DNA of 64,000 bases. It comes from Enterobacter sp. BIGb0383. GTDB taxonomy: Bacteria > Pseudomonadota > Gammaproteobacteria > Enterobacterales > Enterobacteriaceae. The position numbers were made by a program, and so were the translations under genes. The notes below the pieces were generated by a model. That model saw only the letters and a program-made list of their open reading frames with translations, did no database searches and was not told the origin of the DNA. The stretch's first letter is position 1. The number at the start of each line of letters is the position of its first letter. The DNA is taken from the NCBI RefSeq assembly GCF_003751845.1, contig NZ_RJKQ01000001.1:1302001-1366000 (forward strand), written 5' to 3'. Shown here piece after piece: positions 1 to 11,721 of this stretch.

Positions 1-3345
<3,345 letters not shown>

Positions 3346-3416
3346 AAATACGACTCCAGAATGGGATCGAAATCCCGTCAACAATAGCCGGTATTAACCG
3401 ACGTTATGTTTCCTCT

Positions 3417-3571
3417 GGGGTTTGCCTGATTAATACCCGTCATACTTCAAGCTGCTTCTGCGTTGGCTGCACTCGCTCACCCCAGTCACTTACTGATGTA
3501 AGCTCCCGGGGATTCACTCTCTTGCCGCCTTGATGCAACTCGAATTATTTAGGGTAAAACAGTAACAATCC
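3417..3571 (-). promoter_or_regulatory. RAT antiterminator target split by an ERIC element
   Basis: On the minus strand the 5' half of a BglG-family RAT (GGATTGTTACTG) lies at 3571-3560. The 3' half (CAGGCAAACCCC) lies at 3428-3417. Between them, where a RAT normally has a loop of a few bases, lies an ERIC repeat of about 125 bp. The two halves could still pair at the base (CTG/CAG) with the self-complementary ERIC hairpin as a giant loop. No clear T-tract terminator is visible between the 3' half and the PTS start. The parent site can be inferred as CTG-TTTAAT-CAG. Confidence 0.8.
3432..3557. repeat. ERIC/IRU repeat element
   Basis: The stretch contains both diagnostic ERIC cores: CGCTCACCCCAGTCACTTAC at about 3474-3493 and ATGTAAGCTCCCGGGGATTC at about 3497-3516. 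It also has the ERIC termini (ATACCCGTCAT on one side, AATTATTTAGGGTA on the other). Length is about 125 bp, the full-size IRU class, and it is nearly palindromic. It lies between the antiterminator and PTS genes and splits the RAT. Confidence 0.93.
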
Positions 3572-3581
3572 TGTATGGAAA

Positions 3582-4412
3582 TTAGTGACGATGCATCAGA
3601 TTATAAATATGCACGGTCAAATACAGTTTTTCCGACTTACTCATCGTATGACGGTAATTCTTGATAATAAATTCACTAATCGCATTGACGCAGCCAACCG
3701 TCTTTTCATGCTTTTTATGAATTTCACTAAACAGCTCTTCGTCATCGTTATCCAGTACCATGCCGTTAACGACCCGCTGGGCGAAAAATTTTACGTGAGT
3801 AATAAATCGCTGGTAGTTGTGGCCCTGCTCATCAATTGCCACACCGAACCAGTACTTCACAATATTCTGGATCTGAAAGATGAGTTTGGTAACGTCGACA
3901 ATCTGCCCGGTCGTATTGTGGCCGCCAGCATTCACAATATGCAGCGCGATGCTGCAGGCTTCCGAATCCGGCAATAAGACGCCGGTTCGCGAGGCGATCA
4001 GCGCCAGCGACTGGTGCGCAACCAGATACTCTTTCTGATAAAAATGGCGCACTTCCCACTGCAGCGGGTTGATAATTTCCTGGTTGTTCTTCTGCCGCTC
4101 CAGGGCGTAGTGCAGGTGATCGGCCAGCGACACATACAGCCCGTCGCTCAGCTTATAGCCCAGCGTCGACGCCGCCAGCCTGACAATATCGTCGGTGAGC
4201 TGAATAACTTCCAGCGGGATCTCATCAATCAGCACCTTAAAGCGCGAATGGGTGGCATCGTCGAGGGTAAAGGTCTTTTCGACCTTGTCCTGCGCCACGT
4301 CATCCCCGACCCGGGCATTAAAGCCGAGTCCCCGCCCGGTCAGAATAAACTCGCTACCGGAGGCATCAACGACGCTGACTACATTGTTATTGAGAATTTG
4401 TCGGATACGCAT
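3582..4412 (-). CDS. BglG/LicT-family transcriptional antiterminator
   Basis: RNA-binding antiterminator that stabilises RAT hairpins and prevents termination in the beta-glucoside leader. The 276 aa match the family length. Architecture: N-terminal CAT RNA-binding domain (MRIRQILNNNVVSVVDASG, GRGLGFNARVGD), then two PRD domains with conserved histidines in DHLHYALER and EVRHFYQKEY (PRD1) and in ALHIVNAGG and TVHIYNLMH (PRD2). The chosen start is the ATG at 4412, with CCGGAG upstream. An 11-codon extension would run into the leader terminator. It is the first gene of the operon, with its own RAT/terminator upstream. By family rule it is phosphorylated and inhibited by the EII when sugar is absent. 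Confidence 0.94.
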   Translation of the reverse strand: MRIRQILNNNVVSVVDASGSEFILTGRGLGFNARVGDDVAQDKVEKTFTLDDATHSRFKVLIDEIPLEVIQLTDDIVRLAASTLGYKLSDGLYVSLADHLHYALERQKNNQEIINPLQWEVRHFYQKEYLVAHQSLALIASRTGVLLPDSEACSIALHIVNAGGHNTTGQIVDVTKLIFQIQNIVKYWFGVAIDEQGHNYQRFITHVKFFAQRVVNGMVLDNDDEELFSEIHKKHEKTVGCVNAISEFIIKNYRHTMSKSEKLYLTVHIYNLMHRH

Positions 4413-4428
4413 CTCAAACTCCGGAATG

Positions 4429-4492
4429 AAAAACGGGCAAAACAAAAAAACAGCCGGTGCAGTGCACTCAGTCTGTATTTACGTTTTGCCCG
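4429..4492 (-). terminator. Leader terminator upstream of antiterminator gene
   Basis: On the minus strand a perfect 10-bp inverted repeat CGGGCAAAAC...GTTTTGCCCG (4492-4483 and 4443-4434) is followed by TTTTT. Its 5' arm overlaps the 3' part of the RAT hairpin, so RAT and terminator are mutually exclusive. This is the classic bgl attenuator layout. Confidence 0.85.
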
Positions 4493-4508
4493 CTTCGCGG
4501 TAACAAGC
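4483..4508 (-). promoter_or_regulatory. RAT (antiterminator binding hairpin)
   Basis: Minus-strand GCTTGTTACCGC-GAA-GCGGGCAAAAC matches the bgl RAT consensus in the conserved TTGTTAC and GGCAAAAC blocks, with a CGC/GCG stem and a GAA loop. It overlaps the 5' arm of the downstream terminator. Confidence 0.85.
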
Positions 4509-4524
4509 TCAAATTGACTGAATG

Positions 4525-4606
4525 AAATTACCACCTGCCCTGGTCTCCGTCAACGGCTTCACGAGGTTAGCCATCGGCCAGAATTTCAATTGTGATGTCT
4601 GTCACA
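4525..4606 (-). promoter_or_regulatory. Beta-glucoside operon promoter with consensus CRP site
   Basis: TGTGATGTCTGTCACA at 4591-4606 is an exact TGTGA-N6-TCACA CRP site. On the minus strand a -35 TTGACG (4553-4548) and a -10 TAATTT (4530-4525) are separated by 17 bp. The CRP centre lies about 80 bp upstream of the predicted start, which points to a class I arrangement. Transcription would then enter the RAT/terminator leader. The same CRP site could also serve the divergent LysR gene. Confidence 0.7.
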
Positions 4607-4757
4607 TAGAGCTGCACCTCAGCGGTGCATTTTCTGCGCACTTCTGGGGGCGTCCCGACCATTTTGCTCTTACCGCCGCCGTATTCCGCCGCCTGCGAGT
4701 CTGGCGCGTTTCTTGCGTATCACTTTCTCCCATTCATTCATGCAAAAGGTTTTCGCT

Positions 4758-5672
4758 ATGGAATTGAAATGGTTCGAGGATTTTCTCAGCGTTGCCCGCA
4801 GTCTGAACTTTACCCGCGCCGCCGACGAGCGGCATATCACCCAGTCCGCCCTGAGCCGCCGCATCCGCCAGCTTGAGGAGTGGCTGGGCGTGCCGCTGTT
4901 TGACCGTAAGACCTGGCCCATCACCCTGACGCCGGAGGGGCAAACCTTTCTCGCCACCGCCCACGATACGGTGTTCTCAATGAACCAGCTGCGCAACGAT
5001 CTGCACCAGCGCTTTCACTCGCGCACCGCCGTGCTGCGTTTTGCCATGCTCAATACGCTCTCGCTGACCTTTTTCCCCGATTGGATCCAGCGGCTGAATT
5101 TGCACCAGCAGCTGGGGTATATCCGCATGTGCAACTCCAAGCCGAGCTTTATGGAGCATATCGCCACGCTGCACAGCGGCGAGTCGGATTTCTTGCTGAC
5201 CTACGCCCACGACGCGGTGTCGCTGATCCATCAGCTGGATCCCTACCCGATGCTGCAACTGGGGCGCGAGTGGGCGATCCCGGTCTGCCGCCCGGACAGC
5301 AGCGGCCAGCCACTCTACCCGATTGATAATAAAGGCAAGCCTATCCCCTGGCTGAGCTACGGCAGCCACTCCTTTTTTGCCCATGCCCTGGCCCAGATGC
5401 TGAGTGAACATCCCCTGCCCCTGGAGCCGGTGTATGAAAACGGCATGTCGGTCAACCTCAAGGCGATGGTGCTGGCAGGCGGCGGCGTGGCCTGGCTACC
5501 GCTCAGCCTGGTGCACGAGGAGTTGTCCAGCGGCGCGCTGGTCCGGGCCGGGAGCGATGACTGGGAGATCAAACTGGCGATCCGCCTCTATCGCCAGCCG
5601 GTGCTGCGCAATCCCGAGGCGGAACAGCTCTGGCAGCGTATTCAGCAGTGCGAAACCGCCCACGCCGCCTGA
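4758..5672 (+). CDS. LysR-family transcriptional regulator
   Basis: DNA-binding regulator of 304 aa. The N-terminal winged helix-turn-helix is clear (FEDFLSVARSLNFTRAADERHITQSALSRRIRQLEEWLG, about residues 5-43), followed by a typical effector-binding domain. The start is the ATG of MELKWFEDF; a 15-codon extension lacks family similarity. It lies directly before, and in the same direction as, the M20/ABC/MmgE operon, separated by a likely terminator. It is probably that operon's regulator, although LTTR genes are more often divergent from their targets. The effector is unknown. Confidence 0.9.
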   Translation: MELKWFEDFLSVARSLNFTRAADERHITQSALSRRIRQLEEWLGVPLFDRKTWPITLTPEGQTFLATAHDTVFSMNQLRNDLHQRFHSRTAVLRFAMLNTLSLTFFPDWIQRLNLHQQLGYIRMCNSKPSFMEHIATLHSGESDFLLTYAHDAVSLIHQLDPYPMLQLGREWAIPVCRPDSSGQPLYPIDNKGKPIPWLSYGSHSFFAHALAQMLSEHPLPLEPVYENGMSVNLKAMVLAGGGVAWLPLSLVHEELSSGALVRAGSDDWEIKLAIRLYRQPVLRNPEAEQLWQRIQQCETAHAA

Positions 5673-5700
5673 TGGCGGCAACCTATGCAAAAACGGAATA

Positions 5701-5738
5701 GGCGGTGTGAATTGCTCATTGGCCTTCCGCCGTTTTTT
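5701..5738 (+). terminator. Probable terminator after LysR gene
   Basis: GGCGG (5701-5705) and CCGCC (5727-5731) flank a roughly 21-base loop and are followed by GTTTTTT. The stem is short, so strength is uncertain, but the position directly after the LysR stop fits. Confidence 0.5.
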
Positions 5739-5808
5739 ACCCGCATGCTGAGGGTACGGCGACGCAGCCGCGTCGACATTATCCTGACCAACTAAACCGG
5801 GGAGTGCC

Positions 5809-7236
5809 ATGGACAACAAAGAGCGAGTCTGGAAATGGGTGGATACGCATCAGCAAGCCTTCAGCGATCTGAGCGACCGCGTCTGGGGAGCACCAGAGAT
5901 TTGCTATACCGAATACCGTTCGGTCGCAGAGCATACGGCGATGCTTAAGCAGCAAGGATTTCGCGTCACGGAGAACGTGGCCGGTATTCCCACGGCGGTG
6001 ATGGGCGAAGCAGGCGAAGGCGGGCCGATTATTGCGTTCCTCGGCGAGTATGATGCCCTGCCCGGCCTGAGCCAGGCCTCCGGCGTGGCGCATTACTCTC
6101 CCCTGCCGGGCAACGGTAACGGTCACGGCTGCGGGCATAATCTGCTCGGCTCCGGCGCGATGCTGGCCGCCACGGCGCTGAAAGCCTGGCTTGAGGAGAG
6201 CGGCACGCCGGGCCGGGTTCGCTACTACGGCTGCCCGGCGGAAGAAGGCGGCGCGGCGAAATCCTTTATGGCTCGCGCCGGTGCCTTTGACGGCGTGGAC
6301 GTCGCCATCACCTGGCATCCGAGCGCCCACCACGAAGTGGCTAAGCCTCTGTCGCTGGCGAATACCCGGATGGACTTCTTCTTTACCGGGCGCTCCTCCC
6401 ACGCCGCCGCCTCGCCGCATCTGGGCCGCAGCGCGCTGGATGCCGTCGAACTGATGAGCGTCGGGGTGCAATTTCTGCGCGAGCACGTGCCGCAGGATTC
6501 GCGCATTCACTATGCGATGCTCGACTCGGGCGGTATCGCCCCCAATGTGGTGCAGGCCAAAGCGGCGGTGCGCTACGCCATCCGCGCCCGCGAGGTCCAC
6601 GCCATGTTTGACCTTAACGAGCGGGTTAAGCGCGTGGCCCAGGGCGCGGCGATGATGACCGACACCAAAGTCGATATCAGCATTATGAGCGCCGTCTCCA
6701 ACCTGCTCGGCAACCGTCCGCTGGAGGAAGCGATGCAGCGCAACCTTGAGGCGCTGGGGCCGGTTCCGTTCGACGCCGCCGATCTGGCCTTTGCCGCTGA
6801 GATCCAGGGCACCCTCTCCACAGAGGAGATCGACAGCTGCTACCGCAAAACCGGGATCAAACCGACGAAGCCCCTGCCGCTTAGCGATTACATCATCCCG
6901 CTGGATACCCACGGCGAGGTGATGATCGGCTCCACCGACGTGGGTGACGTGAGCTGGGTGATCCCGACCGTTCAGGCCCATATCCCGACGATGGCGATTG
7001 GCACGCCGGGCCACTCCTGGCAGCTGACCGCCCAGGGCAAAATGCCCGCCGCGCATAAAGGGCTGGCCCACGTGGCGAAGGTCATGGCCGCCACCGCCAT
7101 CGACGCCCTGACCGACAAGGTTCTGCTGGCGCAGGTGAAAAAGGCCCATTTTGAACAGGTCAGCGAAAAGCCCTACCACTGCCCGATCCCCGCAGAGGTC
7201 ACTCCGCCGCTGCAGCCGCGTCCCGACAATCTGTAA
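5809..7236 (+). CDS. M20 (M20D) family amidohydrolase, AbgB-like
   Basis: Metal-dependent amidohydrolase of 475 aa that resembles p-aminobenzoyl-glutamate hydrolase subunit B (AbgB, about 480 aa) and other M20D enzymes. These remove an acyl or aminobenzoyl group from an amino acid or dipeptide. Visible signatures: IAFLGEYDALPG; the metal-binding GHGCGHNLLG at about residues 104-113; CPAEEGGAAK with the catalytic/metal glutamates; a dimerisation domain containing FFFTGRSSHAAASPH; and a C-terminal STDVGDVSW. No signal peptide, so cytoplasmic. The start ATG is preceded by GGGGAG. It is the first gene of a six-gene operon ahead of a peptide-type ABC importer, which suggests the importer delivers its substrate. 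No AbgA partner is present. The true substrate is not determined. Confidence 0.88.
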   Translation: MDNKERVWKWVDTHQQAFSDLSDRVWGAPEICYTEYRSVAEHTAMLKQQGFRVTENVAGIPTAVMGEAGEGGPIIAFLGEYDALPGLSQASGVAHYSPLPGNGNGHGCGHNLLGSGAMLAATALKAWLEESGTPGRVRYYGCPAEEGGAAKSFMARAGAFDGVDVAITWHPSAHHEVAKPLSLANTRMDFFFTGRSSHAAASPHLGRSALDAVELMSVGVQFLREHVPQDSRIHYAMLDSGGIAPNVVQAKAAVRYAIRAREVHAMFDLNERVKRVAQGAAMMTDTKVDISIMSAVSNLLGNRPLEEAMQRNLEALGPVPFDAADLAFAAEIQGTLSTEEIDSCYRKTGIKPTKPLPLSDYIIPLDTHGEVMIGSTDVGDVSWVIPTVQAHIPTMAIGTPGHSWQLTAQGKMPAAHKGLAHVAKVMAATAIDALTDKVLLAQVKKAHFEQVSEKPYHCPIPAEVTPPLQPRPDNL

Positions 7237-7254
7237 CTCGCCCAGGAGAAGAAG

Positions 7255-8847
7255 ATGAAACTAACCCCGATTGCCGCCGCACTTGCCCTGAGCGGCACGT
7301 TTTGCAGTATGACACAGGCCGCCACGCCGCCCGACTCGCTGGTGATGGCCTGGAATATCGACGCCATCAGCACCTGGGACCCGGCGCAAATTGGTGAAGT
7401 GGTGACCAGCGAAATCTACGCTAATACCTGCGATTCCCTGGTGGATTTTGACGTGAAGGATGAAACGCAGCTCGCCCCGGCGCTGGCAAAAAGCTGGGAT
7501 GTCTCAGAGGATCGCAAAACCCTGACCTTCCATCTGCAGGATAACCTGAAGTTTGCCGACGGCACCCCGGCCAGCGCGGGCGATCTGGCCTGGTCCATGC
7601 AGCGGGTGGTTAAGCTCGGCTACGGCAACGCCGCGCAGGTAACCGAGTACGGCTTTACGAAAGAGAATGTTGATAGCCGTATTACCGCGCCCGATGACAA
7701 AACCCTGGTGATGACGCTCGACAAGCCCTATCCCACCAACCTGGTACTGCAGGCCATCGCCGCCAACAATGTCTCATCGCTGATTAACCGCAAGGTGGTG
7801 GAAAAAGAGGCCGTCGACGGCGACCTCGGCCATAAGTACCTCACCACCCACACCGCCTGCGTCGGGCCTTATCAGCTCGCCCGCTGGAACGCCGGGGAAG
7901 GCGTAATGCTGCAGGCCACGCCGGGCTACTGGGGCAAAGCGCCGGTGCTGAAACGGGTGCTGATCCGCCACGTGGCGGAGACCGGCACCCAGCGGCTGCT
8001 GTTGACCCAGGGAGACGTGGATATCGCCCGCGATCTGTCGGCGGACGATCTGAAAGCGCTCGATGAGGGCGGCAAGATTGCGGTGGAAAAAGTCCTCAAG
8101 CCGCAGCTCTTCTTCTGGAGCTTTAATAACGAAGATCCGATTTTCAAAAATGAGAAAGTGCGTCTCGCCATGCGCTACCTGATCGACTACGACGGGCTGG
8201 CCAAAAACGTGATGCCGTATCTCGGCGTACCCCGCGCCAGCTTTGTGCAGATTGGCGCATTCGGTGCGCTGGACGAGAAAGCCGGTCAGCCGTTCAAACT
8301 GGATACGGAGAAAGCAAAACAGCTGCTGAGTGAAGCGGGCTACCCGAACGGTTTTACCGCCTCGGTGATCTTCGGCACCCTGCCGCACTCGGCACCTATC
8401 GCCCAGAGCATCCAGCAGAACGCGGCCAAAATCGGCGTCAAACTCAACCTTGAACGTATGGCCAACGCCCAGCTGTTTAGCCGGGCCCGCGGACGCGAGT
8501 TCCAGAGCGCGATGATGGCCTGGCAGACCTCGGTCCCCGACGCCTACGGCAACGCTTCCCGTCTGGTCTTTAACCCGGACAACCGCAAAGAGGCCCGTGC
8601 GACGCAGTATCCCAGCTGGCGTGCGGCTTACTACGACCCGGCAATGAACCAGAAAGTAGATGCCGCCCTGCTTGAGCCGGACGACGCGAAGCGCAGCGAG
8701 ATGTACGGCGAGCTGCAGCGGGACGTCATGGAGAAAGGCCCGATGGCGATTATGTTCCAGATGTACAACAGCGCAGGCGTCAGCCCGACGGTGAAAAACT
8801 GGACCTGGAACGGTTTTCGCGTCTGGTACGGCGCAGCAGGTAAATAA
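7255..8847 (+). CDS. ABC transporter periplasmic solute-binding protein (SBP_bac_5, DppA/OppA type)
   Basis: Periplasmic binding protein of 530 aa for a peptide/nickel-class importer. It has a Sec signal peptide (MKLTPIAAALALSGTFCSMTQAA, cleavage near residue 23). The family pattern follows: an early ISTWDPAQ segment, LAPALAKSWDVSEDRKTLTFHL and KFADGTPASAGDLAWSMQR. The start has AGGAGAA upstream and lies 18 bp after the amidohydrolase gene. Its genomic partners (two permeases, two ATPases) follow immediately. Ligand cannot be inferred from sequence; an N-acylated or aromatic-amide peptide would fit the adjacent M20 enzyme. Confidence 0.92.
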   Translation: MKLTPIAAALALSGTFCSMTQAATPPDSLVMAWNIDAISTWDPAQIGEVVTSEIYANTCDSLVDFDVKDETQLAPALAKSWDVSEDRKTLTFHLQDNLKFADGTPASAGDLAWSMQRVVKLGYGNAAQVTEYGFTKENVDSRITAPDDKTLVMTLDKPYPTNLVLQAIAANNVSSLINRKVVEKEAVDGDLGHKYLTTHTACVGPYQLARWNAGEGVMLQATPGYWGKAPVLKRVLIRHVAETGTQRLLLTQGDVDIARDLSADDLKALDEGGKIAVEKVLKPQLFFWSFNNEDPIFKNEKVRLAMRYLIDYDGLAKNVMPYLGVPRASFVQIGAFGALDEKAGQPFKLDTEKAKQLLSEAGYPNGFTASVIFGTLPHSAPIAQSIQQNAAKIGVKLNLERMANAQLFSRARGREFQSAMMAWQTSVPDAYGNASRLVFNPDNRKEARATQYPSWRAAYYDPAMNQKVDAALLEPDDAKRSEMYGELQRDVMEKGPMAIMFQMYNSAGVSPTVKNWTWNGFRVWYGAAGK

Positions 8848-8859
8848 CGGAGGTTGCAG

Positions 8860-9933
8860 ATGTCTCAGACGATCGCCCCCGCACCAGGGGATACCCAACC
8901 GTCCCCGCTGTGGCGCCAGTTCAGGCGCTTCAGTTACGGGCTGATATCCATCAGCTGTACGCTGCTGGGCCTGGCGGCGCTGACCTTTTTTATCGGTCGC
9001 CTGCTGCCTATCGACCCCGTTGTGGCGATTATCGGGGATAACGCCAGCCAGGACGCCTATGACAAGATGTATCAACAGCTCGGACTCGATCAGCCCCTCT
9101 GGCGGCAGTTTATTGATTATGTCTGGCAGCTTCTGCATCTCGATTTCGGCACCGCTCTGACCACCAGCCAGCCGGTTGCGCAGGATATCGCCCGCGTCTT
9201 TCCGGCAACGCTGGAGCTGGCGACCGTGGCGGCCATCATCGGCGTCGGCTTCGGTATTCCGGCCGGTGTCTTTGCCGCCATGTACCGCAACTCGTGGTTT
9301 GATCATCTGATCCGCTTCGTCGGCCTGCTGAGCTACTCGACCCCGCACTTCTGGCTGGGGCTGATGGGGCTGCTACTGTTCTACGCCACTCTCGGCTGGA
9401 TCGGCGGGCCGGGGCGGATCGACTTTATCTACGAGTTCGAACTGCAGCCGCGCACCGGTTTCTGGCTCATCGACAGCGCGATCGGCGGCAACTGGGCGGT
9501 CTTTAAAAACGTCTTTAGCCATATCATTTTGCCCGCGTCGATTCTCGGCCTGAGCGCGCTGGCCTATATCAGCCGGATGACCCGCAGTTTTATGATCGAG
9601 CAGCTTTCGCAGGAGTACATCATTACCGCCAGGGTGAAGGGGCTGTCGTGGGCGCGCTGCATCTGGGTTCACGCTTTTCGCAATATCGCGGTGCCGGTAC
9701 TGACGGTGGTGGCACTCTCCTGGGCGTGGCTGCTGGAAGGCGCGGTACTCACCGAAACCGTCTTCGCCTGGCCGGGCTTTGGCCGCTATCTGACTAACGC
9801 GCTGCTGGCGGGCGATATGAACGCCGTGGTCGGCTGTACGCTGCTGACCGGCGCGATCTTCGTTGCCCTGAACCTGCTCTGCGACCTGCTCTATCGTCTG
9901 TTCGATCCCCGCACGCGCCAGGAGGACCCATGA
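8860..9933 (+). CDS. Peptide-type ABC transporter permease (DppB-like)
   Basis: Inner-membrane permease subunit of 357 aa with about six membrane segments. It contains the binding-protein-dependent permease (EAA) loop around QEYIITARVKGLSWARCIWVHAFRNIAVPVL, which contacts the ATPases. The early GLAALTFFIGRLLPIDPV segment is typical of DppB/OppB. The ATG at 8860 is used, with GGAGG just upstream; an in-frame TTG two codons earlier overlaps the ribosome site. It overlaps the next permease by ATGA, indicating translational coupling. It carries a somewhat longer cytoplasmic N-terminus (about 25 residues) than DppB. Confidence 0.92.
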   Translation: MSQTIAPAPGDTQPSPLWRQFRRFSYGLISISCTLLGLAALTFFIGRLLPIDPVVAIIGDNASQDAYDKMYQQLGLDQPLWRQFIDYVWQLLHLDFGTALTTSQPVAQDIARVFPATLELATVAAIIGVGFGIPAGVFAAMYRNSWFDHLIRFVGLLSYSTPHFWLGLMGLLLFYATLGWIGGPGRIDFIYEFELQPRTGFWLIDSAIGGNWAVFKNVFSHIILPASILGLSALAYISRMTRSFMIEQLSQEYIITARVKGLSWARCIWVHAFRNIAVPVLTVVALSWAWLLEGAVLTETVFAWPGFGRYLTNALLAGDMNAVVGCTLLTGAIFVALNLLCDLLYRLFDPRTRQEDP

Positions 9934-10859
9934 CCGATTCCGTAAGCAAATCTCAGCCACAGCGCCAGAGTCTGCGCGCCTGGCTCAGCGATCCGGCCCC
10001 GCGAACGCCCTGGCAGGCACACGTCCAGCTGGGGTGGATCCAGTGGCGGCGCTTCTGCGCTAACCATTCGGCCCTGTTTGGCCTGCTGGTACTGCTGGTT
10101 ATCGTGGCTGCCGCGCTGTTCGCACCCTGGCTGGCCAATCAGGATATCTACGCCCAGAACCTGGCCCAGCGCCTGCAGCCGCCGGGTGCGGAGCACTGGC
10201 TGGGTACCGACGAGCTGGGGCGCGATATTTACAGCCGCCTGCTGTACGGGGCGCGTATCACCCTCTATATCGCCGGGCTGACGGCGCTGATCATCACCCC
10301 GCTGGGGATGCTGATCGGAGCCAGCGCGGGCTATCTCGGTGGACGGGTGGATACGGTTCTGATGCGGCTGGTGGATATTTTCCTCGCCTTCCCGAGCCTG
10401 ATCCTGGCCCTCGCCTTTGTGGCCGCGCTCGGTCCGGGGATTGAAAACGCCATTATTGCCATTTCGCTTTCCGCCTGGCCGCCGATTGCGCGTCTGGCCA
10501 GGGCAGAAACCCTGGCGATCCGCAAAATGGACTATATCGCCGCGGTCCGGCTGCAGGGTGCGTCGTCATGGCACATTATCCTGCGCCATATTATGCCCAT
10601 GTGCCTGCCGTCGGTGGTGGTGCGCGTCACCCTCAATATGGCGGCGATTATTCTGACCGCCGCCGGGCTGGGCTTTCTCGGCCTCGGTGCTCAGGCACCC
10701 AGTCCGGAATGGGGCGCAATGCTGGCCTCCGGCCGCGAATTTATGCTGACCAATGGCTGGATTGCGGCCATTCCCGGTTTAGCCATTCTGTTTACCAGCC
10801 TCGCCTTCAACCTGCTCGGTGATGGCCTGCGCGACGTGATGGATCTCCGCCATGAATAA
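9930..10859 (+). CDS. Peptide-type ABC transporter permease (DppC-like)
   Basis: Second permease subunit, 309 aa. Features: N-terminal OppC_N segment with LFGLLVLLVIVAAALFAPWLA; LGTDELGRDIYSRLLYGARITL, which is nearly invariant in DppC/OppC; and the EAA loop at MDYIAAVRLQGASSWHIILRHIMP. The start overlaps the preceding stop (ATGA), and the gene overlaps the following ATPase by 8 bp. It pairs with the DppB-like protein to form the translocation pore. Confidence 0.93.
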   Translation: MTDSVSKSQPQRQSLRAWLSDPAPRTPWQAHVQLGWIQWRRFCANHSALFGLLVLLVIVAAALFAPWLANQDIYAQNLAQRLQPPGAEHWLGTDELGRDIYSRLLYGARITLYIAGLTALIITPLGMLIGASAGYLGGRVDTVLMRLVDIFLAFPSLILALAFVAALGPGIENAIIAISLSAWPPIARLARAETLAIRKMDYIAAVRLQGASSWHIILRHIMPMCLPSVVVRVTLNMAAIILTAAGLGFLGLGAQAPSPEWGAMLASGREFMLTNGWIAAIPGLAILFTSLAFNLLGDGLRDVMDLRHE

Positions 10860-11721
10860 TACTCCGCTGTTAGAGGTCGAAAACCTGAGCATCCTGTTTA
10901 AAGGTGCCCATGAGGATCACCTGGCGGTACGCGACGTCAGTTTTCAGGTCGGACGGGAAAAGGTGGCGATTGTCGGCGAATCCGGCTCCGGAAAATCGCA
11001 GACCTGCCGCGCCCTGCTCAAGCTGACGCCGAAAATCGGCCGTATCAGCGCCACTAAAATGCGTTTTGGCGAGATCGACTTACTGGGCAGCAGCGAACGG
11101 CAGATGCGGGCCATTCGCGGCAACCGGATTTCGATGATCCTCCAGGACCCGCGTTTCTCCCTCAATCCCCTGATGCGTATCGGGGATCAGGTGGCGGAAG
11201 CCTGGCGTCTGCACCGTCGGGTCAGCAAGGCCGAAGCCCGCGAGCGGGCGCACGAGATGCTCGCCTCGGTACATATTCGTGAGGTTGAGAAAGTGGCGCG
11301 CCTCTACCCGCATGAGATCTCCGGTGGGATGGGTCAGCGGGTGATGATTGCCATGATGCTGATCCCGGAACCGGACCTGATTATCGCCGATGAACCCACT
11401 TCAGCGCTGGACGTCACCGTCCGCCGTCAGGTCCTGGCTATTCTCGACGAGCAGCTGGCACGCCGACAAACCGGGCTGCTGTTTATCACCCACGACCTGA
11501 ATCTGGTTTCCCGCTTCTGCGACAGGGTGCTGGTGATGTATGCCGGACGTATTGTTGAGGAGCTCCGCGCCGACCAGCTTGACCAGGCTCGTCACCCCTA
11601 CACCCAGGCGCTGCTCGCCAGCCAGCCAAGGCTGCGCGAACCGGTGGACACCCTGCGGGTGCCGACCCGCGATCCGGCCTGGCTGAATGGCCCCTGCTAC
11701 CGTAACGGAGAGATGCTATGA
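10852..11721 (+). CDS. Peptide-type ABC transporter ATPase (DppD-like)
   Basis: ATP-binding subunit, 289 aa. Walker A GESGSGKS near residues 42-49; signature ISGGMGQRV; Walker B LIIADEPTSALD; switch His in LFITHDLNLV. The C-terminus has the oligopeptide-class tail (HPYTQALLASQP). It is shorter than E. coli DppD (327 aa), the difference being a reduced C-terminal tail that lacks a full Cys-rich motif. It overlaps both neighbours, which supports tight co-expression. Confidence 0.93.
   Translation: MNNTPLLEVENLSILFKGAHEDHLAVRDVSFQVGREKVAIVGESGSGKSQTCRALLKLTPKIGRISATKMRFGEIDLLGSSERQMRAIRGNRISMILQDPRFSLNPLMRIGDQVAEAWRLHRRVSKAEARERAHEMLASVHIREVEKVARLYPHEISGGMGQRVMIAMMLIPEPDLIIADEPTSALDVTVRRQVLAILDEQLARRQTGLLFITHDLNLVSRFCDRVLVMYAGRIVEELRADQLDQARHPYTQALLASQPRLREPVDTLRVPTRDPAWLNGPCYRNGEML

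Noticed and set aside
5779..7179. 466-codon open frame antisense to the M20 gene
   Set aside because: Shadow frame produced by high GC at third codon positions; no ribosome site and no recognisable domain.
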